Below are positions 42,480 to 58,583 of a stretch of DNA of 64,000 nt, in pieces. Each line of letters starts with the position of its first letter. Position 1 is the first letter of the stretch. A program made the translations under genes and the position numbers. The notes beneath the pieces were generated by a model. That model saw only the letters and a list, made by a program, of their open reading frames with translations. It was not told the origin of the DNA and ran no database searches. Location: the NCBI GenBank assembly GCA_034509925.1, contig CM067532.1:2176642-2240641 (forward strand), read 5' to 3'. Source of the DNA: Hirudinaria manillensis (lineage: Eukaryota > Annelida > Clitellata > Hirudinida > Hirudinidae).

Positions 42480-45400
42480 TCACTCAATGACAATTACTTT
42501 GTGCTTCGAGCGCCTGGAACTTTCCTGGAAATTAAAACAGAAAATGAATTGTCCAGAAATACGTGATTATAAATAAATGTATATTTATTACAATATGATT
42601 ATAAATATATGCAAGTAATTAATCTAGACTTTAAATTGTTTGATGGTTAAACCGAACAATGCAATACCATGATACCATGATACTATGATACCATGATATC
42701 ATCAGCACGTATTGAAAATGAACGAATCAAATAGAACAGAATTAATGAACTGCAATTGAAACATTTTAAAGGATTTCTTCACCTTTTTAGAAAGTTCTGG
42801 CTTAACGAACGAATTGTGTACTTTTAACGAATCTGTGTCTCCTGAGTCACATCTACTTCGCCTCGGATACTTTTCACGATTAATTATTTTTAAATAACAA
42901 TTTAATGATAAATAAATAAATGAATAAAATTAATTAATAAATAAATAAAGAAAGAATTTTTTAAATAAATTTTATTAATTTTATTAAAATATTAAAGTAG
43001 TAATAGCGAAATATTATCGTTTGAAAATAATGGATCATTAAATATCATCGGAGCCACCATCACTCTCATCCATTGTATCTTCTTTCATTTATTTATTATG
43101 ATTTATTATATCAAGATATAATACTCAGGTCCAAATAATTACAAACAAACCTTTAACCATCTGTCTGTAAGTTCTTGGACAGGAAGTGGACTCACACAAG
43201 TGCACGGCAAAGAGTTGTTTCTCGTCTTAATAGAAATAATATTCATTTAATTGATTTTAATTACTAGAGTTTTTTTATATTTTTAAATTGAGCAGGACAT
43301 TCGAAGACCATTGATGGTATTCAAGGTATGAATGATAGGTATTAAAGATTTGAAATTTTTCTGATTTGTTGCTGTTGTTGTTGCTGCTATTGTTGTTGTT
43401 GTTGTTATTTTATTTGAGCACCAACACTCACCAAACGATTGCTGTTGTAGCATTTGTTGCAGGACTGTAGATCAATAAATAATTACTTAAACGTGGCTTT
43501 TACAGTGGTAGCCCATTTTATTCTTCATACCAAAAGTCAACAATCAAAATCTTTCATTTTTATATATTTAATATAATATATTATTTTATTCCTAAACTGA
43601 TAGAAAAACAAATAGATAAACAAATAGAAGTGGCATAGCATTACTACTAACAACAATAGCAAAAGTAAACAGCATTGAAAATAGTGGCAAAAGTAATGAT
43701 AACCAATGACAATCACATAGCCCACAATATCACCTCAAAATTGATTAATTAATTAATAATTATAAATAAAATAATGATAATCATAATAATGCTGACCTGA
43801 TTTCTGTAACCACCAGCGGAATATTCACTGCAAGAGTCGTAACTTTCTCCAGATTTTTCAGTACTCGGTGTTGACTAAAACGATATTCAATTTCCTAATT
43901 TTGTCAAATAATATATTTATTAAAAGTAAAAATAATTGGAACTAATTATCAATCACCACATCGCTAATCACAACGCAGTCACCATTGATTGAACCAATGA
44001 GATACAATGAAAAATGGTCGCCACCAGCTCCTATGTCAGGCGTCATCAAGGAAGGAAAATCATTCTTGCCGGCTGAGAACTTCAGATCTCTCATCGTTCG
44101 ACTCAAAGTTGCATCAAGTTGAGCGCATAAACCACGTCAAATCCTGATAAACTTTGATCAGCTAAACACAAATGACAGCCCTCAAGACTTAATAGGAGCT
44201 GCGGGTAATTCTTCCGACAAGAACTTCTGCCATTCCTTTGGATAGTGTCCCTCGATATATCTGTCTGTTCTTCTTACAAGAACCTTTTGCGTTCCTGGCT
44301 GAGCGTCTCTTTGTTCTTCTGGTCCTAGGACCCTAGTTGTCCCCTAAGGACTCTGACGGTAAAGCAGGGCGACCGGTCTTTCTTTGACAGTGCACCCATG
44401 GAACACCCCTCCCTCAGTAGGTTCGTCTGACGCACTCAAACCAAAAACTGAAAACTTACTTGTTCGCACGAGAGTACTGAATTATTTTAGACCCGTATTT
44501 CGTTGTTTTCGTCATGTATTTTATTTGTTTACTTTTCTTTTATCAAATAATTTATCTATTTTATATATTTTTTTCATAATAATAATAATAATTATTATTA
44601 TTATTATTGATATTAATATTATTATTATTATCTTGATTTCCTGCTCTGATGTCTGTCTGCGGTCTGTCTCGTCTGCCTATTACATCCTCTTGCAATAGAA
44701 TGCGCACTTTAAAAATCGGTTAAATAAATGTAAATGTAATTGGAAATGAAACAAACAAATATGTGAATAAATAAATTAATTGAGTAACATTAAATTAATT
44801 AATTAATTAATTAAAAATAATAAAATTAATAATTAATAAAATAATAAAAATTAATTCAAATTTACTGGACTTAATTCCGTTCGTCTGCCCCATTTGGAAT
44901 TCTTTCTTTTCGCCGAGCGCCTTCGACCATTTGGGAGCTGATAAATATATAATATAATATAATATAATATAATATAATATAATATAATATAATATAATAT
45001 AATATAATATAATATAATATAATATAATATAATATAATATAATATAATATAATATAATATAATATAATATAATATAATATAATATAATATAATATAATTA
45101 CACTATGCATATAAATAATATATATTATAATTTCCCGCTCGGCATCTCTAATATGTAATATATTTAATAATGTAATAAATAATAATTGTTACTATAATTG
45201 TGATAAATAATAATTTTGCAATAGCTCCATTGTCTTGGATTTTAAGATTAGTCGAGTTTGGGTTAGACTTAGTATAGGGTCACTTTCTTTGATTTTGCTT
45301 TTCACTGTAGCTAATGTAAATGTATATTAATTTAATTTTAATTACCACTGTACAGCAAGCGGGCAAGCAATTGTTGCACATGGAACAAGTTGCACAGGGA

Positions 45401-46650
45401 TACAACGGATAGTCCTTCGAATATTAATTGAATTTAAACCAATTAAATAATTAAATTAACTCAATTGTAATTTAAAATTAAAATATATTTAAAATTATTA
45501 ATATTATATTCGTATTTTAAATATTTTAAATATTCGAACTTGAAATTAACATTGGAATTAATAAATAATATGATAAATTCAAAGCCGCCTAATGAAAGCA
45601 AGTCAAAGGTCAAAAAGTAAAAAGGTTAAAAATATTAACTCTCACAGGCACGCAGCAAGACCCGCACATTGGGTAGCAGATTATAGACTTTAAAAATAAA
45701 TCAATTACAAATTATTCTGTTATGAAATAATTCCATTTAAATATTATTTAAATAAATAAATTAAATTATATAAATTTTAAAACATTTAAATGCTTTTTGT
45801 TAAAATATTTTGACATTTTTAAACATTCAAGTTGTTCGTTACACTTTTATCATAATAAAATAATTAATTTAATTAAAATTAATTAATTAATTAAAATTGA
45901 TTTGAATTTATTAAAAACAAAAGGACTTTCTGATAAATTACAATTCAACTATTATCAACCTTTGATTTTGCTCTAGATTTATGTTTTCGCTTATACTAGG
46001 AATGACCAATCTTCTGATGAAATAATTTTAAAATTGAAAATTAATAATAATTAAATAATTAATAACGATTCTATAAGTTTAAAAAATCTCTCTTTAATAT
46101 TTTTATTCACTTAAATTACTAAATACTTGATTTATTCGGGTGCAAGTTACGCATGTACCTGGTCTTACACTCCATAAAGTTATTTTAATTCGTAGAAATG
46201 TGATTAATTCCTGAGTTTATAATCAATTAGCATGTAACTAATGGTTACTTCACAATCTATTTTAAATGTAATTTTAAAAGTGCAATGAAATGATACATGC
46301 TTAATTTCTAATCGATATTATAATTATCGATGATTTAAATTGAAAATTTAATTATCTAGTAATTGGTTATTACTTATTATTAATCATTGGTAGTCGGTTA
46401 TGTTATTAAAAATTAATTAAATAATTAGTTAAATAAATAAATAATTTTATTATATTATTATAAATTATTATTAAATATTATAAATAAATTTATATTTAAC
46501 ATATTATTATAATTAATTAATTAAGGTACACTTAATAAGTACACAATGTGGCAGGTCTTTTTTCGGTTTCCTAACTCTCCTTGGTTTGTAATTGTCGATA
46601 CTAGCATTGTCATCTGGACCCTTCAATAAATAAATAAATAAATAAGTAAG

Positions 46651-46685
<35 letters not shown>

Positions 46686-47756
46686 ATGATTAAATAATTT
46701 ATTACCTAATAAACAATTAATTTTAACTTTAATATTTGTGGAATGGAATTTATTACAATATTATGTTAGAATAATATATTTATAATATTCCTAAAGCTAC
46801 CGACTGTTTGACTTTCCTGGCTGTCGCTATCCTGTTATTAAAAAATATTCAATAATTATTTTATAACTTTTATTATATTTTATATTTTTACTAACTTTCT
46901 ATTTTTTTTGACAATATCATAATTGATAAATTAATATATAAAAGTGTAATTAAATATGTTCTTAGGAGAATCAAGTGAAATTGAATATGTTGATAATAAT
47001 AACATTTATTATCATGCTTTATAGCTAACATATCATGGAAGAGTTAATGAATTAAAACCAATTAAGTTAAATTATTATATATTAAAATATTATATTAAAT
47101 TATTACTATAAACATATTAAAAAATTATTTAAAATAATCAGAGAAATTTCGGCAGAACTTTCTTACGCTGTATTCTTCCCTGTACGCTACGGGGATCAAG
47201 TGATCCTGGATATTATTGAAGATATTATAATTAATGTTGGCAATAATAATTATGACGTTAAAAATAATTATTAAAATGTATTAACAAATAACAGTTATAT
47301 TAGTTTCATTAACAGCAGCACTTCAAATCAGGCAAGAAACGTAACATAATCTGACGAAGTCTTATTTAAATTACTGTGGGTGTCAAATGAACTAAAAATT
47401 GAAAAATAATTATAATATTCTAAGGAATATGTTAGAAATTTGTTAATAATTGTTAATATTTGTTTGATGTCAAATCAAATTTGTGTCTGCCTACGGCTCC
47501 TCTTTTTAATTAATTACCAAATTATTTATTTAACTAATATAAATATATAACATATTTATATTATCATTATTATTATGTTATGACATTAATACATATAAAA
47601 ATAAAAAAAATAATAATAACAATAATAATAACAATAATAATAATAATAATGTTGTTGGATGGTCCTTTGAACAACCCAAACACAACTCAACACAACATAC
47701 GATGTCAAGGAGTGAAGTAATTGTTAACTTCATTTATTGATTCAAAAAGATTTAAC

Positions 47757-47844
<88 letters not shown>

Positions 47845-50800
47845 GTATGATTCTTAATTGATTTATCATTAATTCCATAATTAAAAGCGAAATTGAATTC
47901 AAGAAATTAATTTATAAAACTTACTTTGCGAACATTTCTGTGGTGGGCCTTCAATAAGGTTTATTTAATTATTATTAAATGAAATCAATATGTAATAAAA
48001 TAATTAAATAGTTAAGTAATTTTAAAATTAAAATTAAATTATTTTTTATTGATTTATTTATGAAATTAATTTTAATTAAATTCACTCAAATTTTGTTTAT
48101 TTATTCATTCATTACCACCTTTTCATTTCTATTTATTTGGCGGCTTATTGTCCGTATTTAACGATAATTATTGTTAATATTATTACTATTATTACTATTG
48201 TTACTGTTATTATCATTTATTTATGTTTCTTGTTATTTTGTTATTAAAATTAGTTTCTTATTTATTTTAATGATTTATTATTCATTTAAATGATTAAATT
48301 AAGTTTAAATGTCAAATATAATGACCAATATTAAGTTATAATTGAAGCAAGTTAATTCTAATTTAAACAACTTTTATTAAAAGTAATTATTCACTGGTTT
48401 TGGAATCGGATATGGATAGACAGCTGGCAATGGGTTGTGGTAATTCGGCTATGGAAATCATATGGATTGGTTAAGTAATATGATAATGATAGGAATGAGT
48501 TCATTGGTTACATAATTAATATGCAATTATGTTAATGTGCTGAGTTTGCATTTCTAATTAATAAACAAATTAATAAACATTTAAACAAATAATTAATTAA
48601 TTTATGAATGAATTAATTAAACTAACCTGTTTCCAATAGTTGGGAGTCATGTCCTGTTAAATAATAAGATTGAAAATATTTATAAACATATGCACGTGAA
48701 AAGCCAAATCAATGTTTTCCATTCGAATGAACTCATTAATATTCATGAATAAGCATAATTATAATTTGCATAATTATAATTAATATAATTATTAATTATT
48801 TCTAATTGTTGGAATAATGAACCGTTGTTGAAATAATAATGATATTGTTTTATTATCGTCGATTATGACTCACTAATGCAGGCGGATAAGGTGGAGGCCG
48901 GTGTGGGTTGCTGTTCATGGGGTAATATTGCTGCTGTATAAATTATTAAATGAGGTTTTATTATTAAATATTAATTAATAGATTATAATTAATATATTAT
49001 AATTGGTTGCTAATTATATCATGTAAATAGCGGTTAGAACGTTCCCTAGCAATAAGCCTATCTTTTTTCAGAATTTACTTGACTTGATTACAAGTTAATG
49101 TAATTATTTTGAGTTAATTGCTATGAATTACGATAATAAATAATAAATAGCTTTTGCTAACCTCTGTGGGGAATGCTCGTTGCTGAAAGAAATTTAAAAA
49201 TAAATATAATTCAAAAATAAATAAATAAAAATATAATTTTAATAATATTTTGTTAATCACTATTATTATGATCACTAGTATAATTCTTGTGGCAATTTAT
49301 ATGGAATTGTAAAAAAAACAAGTGTATTTTTAAATTTTTTAATTTATTTATTAATTTCGCATAATAATTATCGGAAATTTAATCATTCGTTTAATAAACC
49401 CATTTCTGATGCATTGCAATCATGCATTCATTTAAAAGCGAATTGCCTGACAAAAGTGCAGTCAATAATATTGCGCAACACGGCAACCTATTTTATCTAA
49501 ATAATATTAACTTAATAATAATAATAATAATAAAATAAATACTATCAATAATAGCAATATTAACTTAATATTCAATAAATACAATAAATCAGTATCAAAT
49601 CTTAGAAAAAAAAAACCTTACCTCGTAATGGTTTGGTTGCCAAGGCTGTAGTAACTATTTTTGTTTAAATTAGTTCTTTGTTTGTTTTTTAACAATTTTT
49701 AATCTTTTTTTAAATCTTTTTTTGTAATTTATAAATTTAAATCTCTGAGATTTCATGGATTTAAAACCTTTGTATATTCTTATAATAAATTGATTTTAAA
49801 AATAAATTAAATTAAATGAATCAATTGATTAGGAAAATAGATATGGTTCCTTACATTTTCAGGATACGAGTTGAGGTTATGCACCTGTTATTAATAACGA
49901 TGATTCAAAATTGAAAACAAATATTTTAAATTGTAAATTTATTTAATTCATGTAATTTCTTAAATCCTACTTTTTAAAGAAAATGATGCGATATTTATCA
50001 ACGAAATTATTTAAAATTAATTTCTAAAATCCTGTCGATATTTTCTAATCAAAATAATTTCAAAATGAATTCCAATTTAAAAAAAAAATTTAAAAGTTGT
50101 GAGAAAACTTGACCCATAAGCATCCAAACCGTGTAACGTGGATTACAAAAGCATCATTAGACATGGTCTAATATAAGTGAATCAGGCAACAACATGCAAA
50201 ATAAATCCGTTATTGTTGATGATAATGATGATGAAGATAATCATGATATAACTTTATTGGTATCAAACGACTACGCAATGGCACTTGTTAGCAAAGCTGA
50301 TGATTATGCAAACAGGTATCAAACGTTATCACGATTAACAACATTATCACGATGCCAACATATTTTATGCTTAGATTGCAAAATAATTCCATTAATCAAT
50401 TATTTGAGCCGCCTTTGAAATGAAATCACAACAGAAAAGGACTTTAATTAAAGAAACAAAGGCAGACAAACAAGCAAACACACTCCAACATTCATAGGAA
50501 TACTAAGAGTTGTATAGAGACAAAAATCCAGGTGTGAGCTCTCGCTAATGGTGTGCCAAATTTGCTGCGAATTAATTACGCAATGAAAATGTTACAAATC
50601 AAAGATGACGAATCCAAAGTCACATCTCGAGAATTGGAAAAGAATAGTTGCACTTCAACGAAAACAACAAAAACATCCACAAGAAAAGTAGATCCAATTC
50701 GTAGAACATTTCAAGGCCAGTTGTGGATCTACATTGTGGATGAGATCATATTGGGTTAAATATTATCAGGGATGTATTACAACAGGTATTGCTAAATGAT

Positions 50801-50937
50801 TCCTACTTTGAATAGATTTCAATCAGTTGACTCAATCAATCAATCAGAAAGTTTCAACCAACCTGATTGAAAGGCATCTGAGGCCCTTGTGTCGATGGGG
50901 CGCACCAACAATCATTTGCTTCGTTCCAGTGGTTGTT
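42480..50937 (-). CDS. Micro-exon gene: Pro/Tyr/Gln-rich then Cys-rich protein, 5' end open
   Basis: I do not recognise the protein. Eighteen small exons chain in phase, each with an AG before and GT after, in gene order: 50937-50863, 49884-49855, 49645-49622, 49182-49162, 48933-48874, 48653-48627, 48448-48395, 47948-47925, 47205-47167, 46831-46801, 46613-46543, 45687-45646, 45414-45349, 43874-43797, 43464-43432, 43225-43151, 42869-42783, 42524-42480 (stop TGA). Together 882 nt, 293 residues plus a missing start. Sixteen exons are multiples of 3 and begin and end in phase 0; only the 31 and 71 nt pair shares a split codon. The first part is Asn/Gln/Pro/Tyr-rich (e.g. QQYYPMNSNPHRPPPYPPAL), a middle part is charged (NYKPRRVRKPKKDLPHC), then Cys-rich exons (CYPMCGSCC; CATCSMCNNCLPACC) and further CxxC or CxC pairs; the end is basic (ESSRRSKHKVIVIE). 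About 19 cysteines in all. Secretion is plausible but no signal peptide exon was found. Individual exons could be wrong; the chain as a whole is hard to get by chance. Confidence 0.65.
43990..44740 (+). mobile_element. Probable decayed LINE 3' end
   Basis: Near 44375-44530 one plus-strand frame reads VHPWNTPPSV with a lysine/leucine-rich stretch after it, resembling the terminal WNSLP block of LINE reverse transcriptases, and the segment ends GCGCACTTTAAAAATCGGTT followed by AAATAAATGTAAATGTAAT, a typical LINE 3' terminus. Stops interrupt everything upstream. It lies inside an intron of the micro-exon gene, on the opposite strand. Confidence 0.4.
44947..45099. repeat. AATAT pentanucleotide array, about 30 perfect copies
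   Basis: About 150 bp of a perfect 5-bp unit (TATAA/AATAT), in an intron of the micro-exon gene. Confidence 0.95.
46627..46687. repeat. AATA tetranucleotide array
   Basis: About 60 bp of AATA with two AGTA variants, directly beside a micro-exon at 46543-46613. Confidence 0.9.
47759..47841. repeat. TTA trinucleotide array
   Basis: About 80 bp of TTA units with one register slip, in an intron of the micro-exon gene. Confidence 0.9.
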
Positions 50938-51737
50938 CTGGATTCAACAACATTTGGCCAATTTGCATTTTGTATTATTTTGTTTATTATAACTTTATTA
51001 ATTTCGTTTATTATATTCAACATTAATTAATTTGTTTTAATCAAGTCGTTTGTCATGACTTTTATCCTTATCTCTTTTTTCACCGATTTGCATGATGTCT
51101 CATCACTAGTTATACAATGTATGTTGGTCGATATATCCTTTACATCTTTTCTAATGACACTAATTAAATCTATAATTCTGATTAAAGAAAGTATTTAAGT
51201 AATTATAAATTAAAGCAATATTTATTAATTCCAGAGGTTACTGTTTACACAGTGGTCTTAACTTTATAAATAAGATAAGAATTTACTAAAACATGACCTT
51301 AACAAGTAATTTTACAACAACAACTATTAAATCTATCTCTAAACCTTACATGCAACGTTGGTCAACTCTGAGTTTGTTTTAAGCAAAGAATATTTAAGTG
51401 ACGGAATTGAATTAAACGTTCAATCTGAACAGAAAGGCAACACGAAGAGATGGCCAACCATGTTTCCTTGTCAATAAAAATCCGGAGAATTGAAATAATT
51501 TTTTTATTGATTTTTAATCGACTTTTCATCCAACTGTGATGTTATGGCTACATTTCAAGACGAATATTTCAATCGAAAGTGCAATCATTCTGAGAAAGTT
51601 TGATGTTCGGCTGATGTTTCAAGATTGGATGTTTGTTTTGTTGCGTTAAATATGAGACGTCATCTCATTGCATAGAAACTGCAATCTCCAATGGCTCGAT
51701 GTACAAACAATTGGACATTCAAAAGTAAATAATTGAG

Positions 51738-51928
<191 letters not shown>

Positions 51929-53128
51929 AAAAATCAAAAGTTTAGAGTTTTATTTTATTTTTTAAAAATTAATTTAGTGTTAATAAACATTCTACGCTTA
52001 ATAAACTCTCTGGGAAAATCGGGTTATTATACATTTTATGCCATTAACTCTTTATTTGCTACTATTTCCAAAATAAACTCTGTCAAAACTTGAACACGTC
52101 ATGTATGTAGAATGATTTGAATGAAATTCTTGCTCTGATAAGAGTTCTTAAATTAAGGTTACTTTTTTTTTCTTATTATATCCTCAGCAAGGTCATAGGT
52201 CATTTTGAATAGCAACAGTTCCCAAAGTTCAAGTTATTTATGTACTGTAAATAAAATGCAAGTATAAATAGAAAACACTTCAGATAACGCCGAGGAAAAC
52301 AATGATTGTATTATAATATTTAAGTTTAGAAATTGATAAAAGAACATTAGCTGTTTAAATATGGGAAATGCATTTTAGCAGACCAAGTGTTTTTCCCAAA
52401 CAGTTGCTAAAATATCTAATTTAATAAATAATTTGAATTATGTTTACAGATACATCTGATTGTATTTTTTTATCATTATCCGAAATATGAATTAGGTCTT
52501 CTCATTTCAAGGATGTTTATTTAAATAAGGCGTGATAGTGATATCATTTACATATTTCTCAACATCACATATGATTACAAATAATATTTTAATTAATGGT
52601 CCGATATTCCATTTGCAATGACGACCTACTAAATAATAAATAATAAATAAATAAATTAATAAATTCAATTCATTTCTTTTAGGTATAAACTTTATCAAGT
52701 CGTTCTATCGATCAAAATCGTGACTGGCGACCAATCATAATATTCAAAATAATAATTTGAATGTGTTAAATAATACAGCTTCGAGGGTTAGCACAGTAAC
52801 TATTGTCGTTTCGAGGTAACTGAAATTCTTGTTCGGTTCGGACTGAACTCGATATCACCAGCTTGGAGATTGAATGGCAGCCTATCGAAAATGCCGGGCC
52901 CGTTGCGCATAGTAATGTCATTCATTACATGATATTGTTTTCAAGTCCAGTTCAGCATAAGTAGGATCGAAGGTCATAAGAGTGATTTACTAAGGAAAAA
53001 TTTCCAATGAAACATGTCCTCTCTGATTGCTAACTTAGAAATTTCATGACTACGGATGGTTCTCATTCGGTTGCTGACTTATGGAATGAAAAGGGATTTG
53101 ATTCATCATGAGATATTCAGATGTTACC

Positions 53129-53248
53129 ATGGTATTATTAATTTTTGTCCAGATTTGCTTCATTCATGGATGCCTGGTCAGAAAGCAAGGTTACTTGAAA
53201 TTTCTTGACTTGTATAACCAAACTGTTGAGATGCAATGCTCGAAATGA
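53129..53248 (+). CDS. Candidate signal-peptide exon for the membrane-protein gene
   Basis: ATG in a strong context (TTACCATGG) opens a 39-codon frame starting MVLLIFVQICFIHGCLVRKQ, which has the hydrophobic core of a signal peptide. A donor (GCAAG|GTTACT) after residue 20 leaves one base, the phase needed to join an acceptor just upstream of 54363. If joined it would make the downstream protein a conventional type I membrane protein. Alone it could also be a chance frame; a minus-strand acceptor-like sequence overlaps the same region. Confidence 0.3.
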   Translation: MVLLIFVQICFIHGCLVRKQGYLKFLDLYNQTVEMQCSK

Positions 53249-54021
53249 CTTGGTCGCACCTGTAATAATAATTTATGAGGTAATAAATATTTTCTTAAAT
53301 TATCATTTGCAAAATCATTTGTACACTTATTAATTTCAATGGCATTTTAAACGAATCTTGAAATCCTACTCCAATGATTAAATTTAAAACAGTTTAGCCT
53401 ATTTTCGCTCACATTGGTTTTACAATTTATTTATTTTTTCTAAAAATCTCATATTATTAATTTCTTTGTCAATATGATAAACTTTTATCATTAATTTATT
53501 TTAAAAGATATTAATGACCTTTTTTAATAAAATTCTCCACGAAAAATATTTTTCAAGCTTATCCCCAGATCCCAATAACCCAAAGAAAATTGTAGGGACT
53601 ATATGATAATCAATCATTTTTAATTATTAATATTTAAGGTAATATTTATAATTAAATTAAAAATTTATATTTATGTCTGAAGCATGTGGGTCAAACACTC
53701 GGTGACGATCAAAATACCATCAATCGAAAATTTTCAAATTCCTGAGTACAAAGTCCGACCTGAAATTGCTTAAATTTAACAATTTAAAGCATTTTAAATA
53801 TTTAAAAGAGAAAAATCAGTTACCAAAACCTCTCAGAATGTTGCATTTTCCTGAAGCGATATTTGAAGAGAAATATATAATTTCTGAATAATTTGAATAA
53901 TGTGAATGCCTGATAATTCATAATTCATCAAGGAACAATTCATCAGCTTCGCGCATTGTAACTATGGTCAGCATTTCAGAGATCCAACAAACCGTTTAAA
54001 ACTACTTACAATTAATTGGCT

Positions 54022-54044
54022 CCCTAACCCTAACCCTAACCCTA
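54022..54044. repeat. Interstitial telomere-type repeat (CCCTAA)
   Basis: Nearly four CCCTAA units, the complement of TTAGGG, the telomeric unit of most animals. Confidence 0.85.
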
Positions 54045-54351
54045 GTTTGAATAGATTTAGCATTGCGTTTATTTATGATTTTTATTTATAAATGATTTAT
54101 TCCATGATACGGTAGACAAACCTATCGTTAATATTTCTATTGTATTATATATTATATTAATCATGCTGAAAGTTATTAAAATGATAATAATAATGGCATT
54201 ATAGCAATTATTTGCATTACCAATAATAATAAAAACAATAATTCCATCGCTATCTTATTATATATTAATTACCAAAGAATTTTTAATATCGTATAACATC
54301 AACATCATCATCATCAACATCGTCATCATCGTTATTAACCTTTTTACTCCA

Positions 54352-57347
<2,996 letters not shown>

Positions 57348-57510
57348 GGAATTGGATTCTAAAATCATTTGTTTTCACAAACTCCGGTGCTTCATTTGTC
57401 TCTTCTTGATGTTTCATTCATTCATTCGTTCATTCGTGTTTTTTCAGTTACGAGTTTAGCGTGTTAAATGTTACTTATTTTGGCATTAGTTAGTTGTAAT
57501 TATGTACATA

Positions 57511-57516
57511 AATAAA
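57511..57516 (+). promoter_or_regulatory. Polyadenylation signal for the membrane-protein gene
   Basis: AATAAA about 165 bp after the stop codon, followed by GT-rich sequence. Confidence 0.55.
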
Positions 57517-58037
57517 CCGTTATTTGATTCTTGGTTCTTATTCAGGTTCCTGATAATAAAAGTATAATGCAGAATATGTTTGCATTGACGTAAAATTCGA
57601 TAAATAATTCGTTAAAAGTTGATACATTTAGGAGATAATTATTCTATGTTCCTGTAGATTATTATTTAATGTTTTTATAGTAACTCCAATAACAACAATA
57701 TTGCCTAAAATATTTTAGAGTTTCAAAAATGATTTCTTTTCAATTTTGTGACAATTTCGAACGTACCGAGTTGCGTTGCAAAGAGAAACATCAAAAATGT
57801 CATCGAAAATCGAATTAACAAAAGAGTTCAGAAAGTTCAACAATATCACTCATGCTCGCCTCAGTACCAAACCTGATTGTTTCGAAATCGTAATTTAATT
57901 TGTAAAAACTAGGATTATTAATTAGTTAGTTATTATTTGTCAAGCTTGATTTAAAGAAAAAAACTCGTCACTCGATGACCAAAAGCATCAATCAGAATCC
58001 GATCATTGAAATCGAAATCCACCTGTTCTGAGAATCT

Positions 58038-58547
58038 TCAGGTAGTCGTCAAATTCAGTTGCGAATTTAGCCAATATCTATCAGCGTAGACTTCCACCTC
58101 GCAAACGGCCATGTAGCTGTAAAGAGGCGATTGCTGAAGTAGAACAAATCGAGCTGCTGGAGTTTCTAAGGAACAGTTTATGGACAACATCTGGCTAGGC
58201 ATGGGTTTCCCCTGGACTGTTCCACATGGCTTGAATTGGCTCTTTGGAGGGATGTTGGACAGAGACGAGGAGTTGAAGACGTAGACAGACAGGTCTGACA
58301 GCCGTATTGCAGCTGTGAAAATCGATAGGCGAAATTTTAACAATGAATTTCTTTAATGAGCGATGTTGAGTGACTGCTTTTGTTCTGCTGGAATTTCAGA
58401 CGTGTATCAACAGTTTTGTTTTTACTAAAAGACGGAATTATATTTTATCAACACACTAAGAGGTCTGAGGTATGATAATGAATATAACATTATATACAAA
58501 TTAGATTATTAACAATATATAATAAATAAATGTATACATTATACACC

Positions 58548-58583
<36 letters not shown>

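Noticed and set aside
44871..45110. A minus-strand frame with an Arg/Lys-rich end (RRRSAKRKNSKWGRR)
   Set aside because: Most of it is the pentanucleotide array; the basic end has an acceptor-like AG but no in-phase donor for the micro-exon chain.
50553..50759. A 68-codon plus-strand frame with Ser/Thr/Lys-rich content
   Set aside because: It lies in an intron of the minus-strand micro-exon gene, and I see no homology or splice partner; kept only as a chance frame.
51349..51372. A possible extra micro-exon with a GTAAGG donor upstream of the first one found
   Set aside because: In the phase required by the chain it contains TGA, and other acceptors leave a wrong phase.
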